A stretch of 6,191 nucleotides of DNA from an uncultured delta proteobacterium (lineage in GTDB: Bacteria; UBA10199; GCA-002796325; 1-14-0-20-49-13): the NCBI GenBank assembly GCA_903868375.1, contig CAIPVD010000014.1, positions 1 through 6,191 on the forward strand, written 5' to 3'. The notes beneath the pieces were generated by a model that was not told the origin of the DNA, did not search any database, and was given only the letters and a program-made list of their open reading frames with translations. Below are positions 5,231-6,191 of the stretch, piece after piece. Each line of letters opens with the position of its first letter. The first letter of the stretch is position 1. The position numbers and the translations under genes were made by a program.

Positions 5231-6124
5231 TTATCTCTTGTTAGGTGCTTTTTCCACATCCATTACAATCTTACCATCTTTAAATATTTTTACGTCGCCC
5301 GATGATTCGGAGATTACAAAAGCCACCGATTTTGTCAAGGCAGTGATGCCAGCAGCAGCTAAGTGCCTGCTGCCAAGCCCGCGCGGAAGATTCGTGTCGT
5401 CGCTTGCGGCGGAGAGATACCTGCCAGAGGTGAGTATTATGCCATCCCCGCTGATGATGAACGCGCCGTCCATTGCCGCAAATTCACGTATCGTTTCTTT
5501 AAGCGAAGGGCTTAAAATATTGCGCTCTTCTTCGTCGTAGCCCTTGAACGGGTTAATTATCATCTGGCGGGAAAGCTGCAATACATGCTCTTCGTCGCCG
5601 ACAACAAATATCGTGCCGATCGGCTTTCCTTCGCGCCCCTTTTCGGCAAGTTCGATCGCCAGGTTCAGAATGGTCTGGAAAACCTCGGAGCTTATATGCT
5701 CGGTGATCTTTGCCACGTTCTTGCCCGTGAGGATTTCAAGTTCCTTCGATGTGTCGATGATCTGAATGCAATCGAGAACACCGATTTCCGAATGGCCCAC
5801 GACGCAGACCGTTGTTGAACCAGGTTCGATGTGTTCAAAAGAAACGCCGAGCATCGTGGCAAGTTTTACGAGCGCCATGCGGGTTAAGTTTATCTTTGGA
5901 ATAGTGACAAGCCCCTTGCAATGTGCGCCAAGGTTTTCTTTGTCTTCCGTGTCAAAGTCCCACTTTTTCTTTTTGCTAACTAAAAAGAGGTCGATCTTTT
6001 TGAAAAGGCGCTCGCCATATTTCAGGTCGTCAAGCGCATCGATGTAAATAAATACGGATTTGGCTCCTACCTTCTCTGCGATGCTGCACGCAGATTTGAT
6101 CATGAATTTGTTTGTAGGATTCAT
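5231..6124 (-). CDS. diadenylate cyclase (c-di-AMP synthase), DacZ-like two-domain
   Basis: The enzyme condenses two ATP into c-di-AMP. The C-terminal DAC (DisA_N) domain, about residues 165-290, carries DGAFI (219-223), LPRGLGSRHLAAAGIT (246-261) and the closing segment VAFVISESSG, the ATP-binding and catalytic landmarks of the family. The third residue of the usual RHR is leucine here (R253-H254-L255). The N-terminal domain (about 1-140) is an alpha/beta fold with alternating strands such as AKSVFIYID and TTVCVVGHSEIGVLD. It resembles the pyruvate-kinase C-terminal-like domain of archaeal DacZ rather than the membrane segments of CdaA or the helix-hairpin-helix DNA-binding domain of DisA, so a soluble protein is expected. 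I place the start at ATG 6124 (297 residues). The frame stays open upstream to the window edge, with a TTG at 6160, but that region carries a good -35/-10 pair whose transcript would begin at or just before ATG 6124. Enzyme family is secure; subtype is inference. Confidence 0.9.
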   Translation of the reverse strand: MNPTNKFMIKSACSIAEKVGAKSVFIYIDALDDLKYGERLFKKIDLFLVSKKKKWDFDTEDKENLGAHCKGLVTIPKINLTRMALVKLATMLGVSFEHIEPGSTTVCVVGHSEIGVLDCIQIIDTSKELEILTGKNVAKITEHISSEVFQTILNLAIELAEKGREGKPIGTIFVVGDEEHVLQLSRQMIINPFKGYDEEERNILSPSLKETIREFAAMDGAFIISGDGIILTSGRYLSAASDDTNLPRGLGSRHLAAAGITALTKSVAFVISESSGDVKIFKDGKIVMDVEKAPNKR

Positions 6125-6131
6125 TGGCGCC

Positions 6132-6160
6132 AAAATACACAACTCAATTGCAATTATCAA
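6132..6160 (-). promoter_or_regulatory. promoter of the diadenylate cyclase gene
   Basis: Reading on the minus strand, TTGATA (6160-6155), a 17-nt spacer and TATTTT (6137-6132) form a good sigma70-like promoter. The expected start of transcription, about 7 nt beyond the -10, falls at or next to ATG 6124, so the message would be leaderless or nearly so. This agrees with the absence of a Shine-Dalgarno sequence there. Confidence 0.55.
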
Positions 6161-6176
6161 ATGAAATCTGTATATT
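6148..6176 (+). promoter_or_regulatory. divergent promoter for a gene beyond the right edge
   Basis: TTGCAA (6148-6153), a 17-nt spacer and TATATT (6171-6176, 5 of 6 matches to TATAAT) face right. The element overlaps the cyclase promoter on the other strand. ATGs at 6178 and 6185 lie within a few bases of the expected transcription start, so the gene it serves may begin at the window edge, but too little sequence remains to tell. Confidence 0.5.
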
Positions 6177-6191
6177 AATGGGCCTATGCGA

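Noticed and set aside
6125..6160. TTG start at 6160 giving a 309-residue diadenylate cyclase
   Set aside because: The extra 12 residues overlap a good -35/-10 pair, so the message would begin after the TTG; ATG 6124 gives the expected family length.

Overview
The window looks like ordinary bacterial chromosome of middling GC content. HflX, a bacterial-type PgsA and LipB are bacterial housekeeping proteins. The diadenylate cyclase at the right end instead has the two-domain layout I associate with archaeal DacZ and with uncultured Gram-negative (deltaproteobacterial-type) lineages. My guess is a deltaproteobacteria-like or candidate-phylum bacterium; this is inference from gene content, not a phylogenetic result.

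Layout, left to right. (1) Bases 2-1207, + strand: the 3' part of a gene ending in a class I SAM-dependent methyltransferase domain. The frame is open to the left edge, so the true start probably lies outside the window. (2) Bases 1208-1743: 536 bp with no convincing gene but much structure. A long interrupted inverted repeat (outer arms with a perfect 21-bp core, central 11-bp perfect hairpin) is followed by a second nest of inverted repeats just upstream of hflX. (3) Bases 1744-4194, + strand: a tight cluster of hflX (ribosome-associated GTPase), a pgsA-like phosphatidyltransferase gene and lipB (octanoyltransferase), with an 8-nt gap and then a 74-nt overlap. (4) Bases 4245-5015, + strand: an unrecognised, mostly helical 256-residue protein with the best Shine-Dalgarno sequence in the window. 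(5) Bases 5016-6124, - strand: a two-gene unit, a DacZ-like diadenylate cyclase followed 14 nt later by a 66-residue protein. It converges on the + strand cluster; the two facing stop codons share the single palindrome TGATCA. At the right edge, two good sigma70-like promoters overlap back to back, one for the cyclase and one for a gene beyond the window.

How they fit together: pgsA (anionic phospholipid synthesis), lipB (lipoylation) and hflX (ribosome rescue/splitting) are unrelated housekeeping jobs sharing a transcript. The cyclase makes c-di-AMP, a second messenger for osmotic and envelope homeostasis. I found no defence system, CRISPR array, tRNA, rRNA or intact transposase. The least explained parts are the structured spacer at 1208-1743, the 256-residue protein and the small protein paired with the cyclase.
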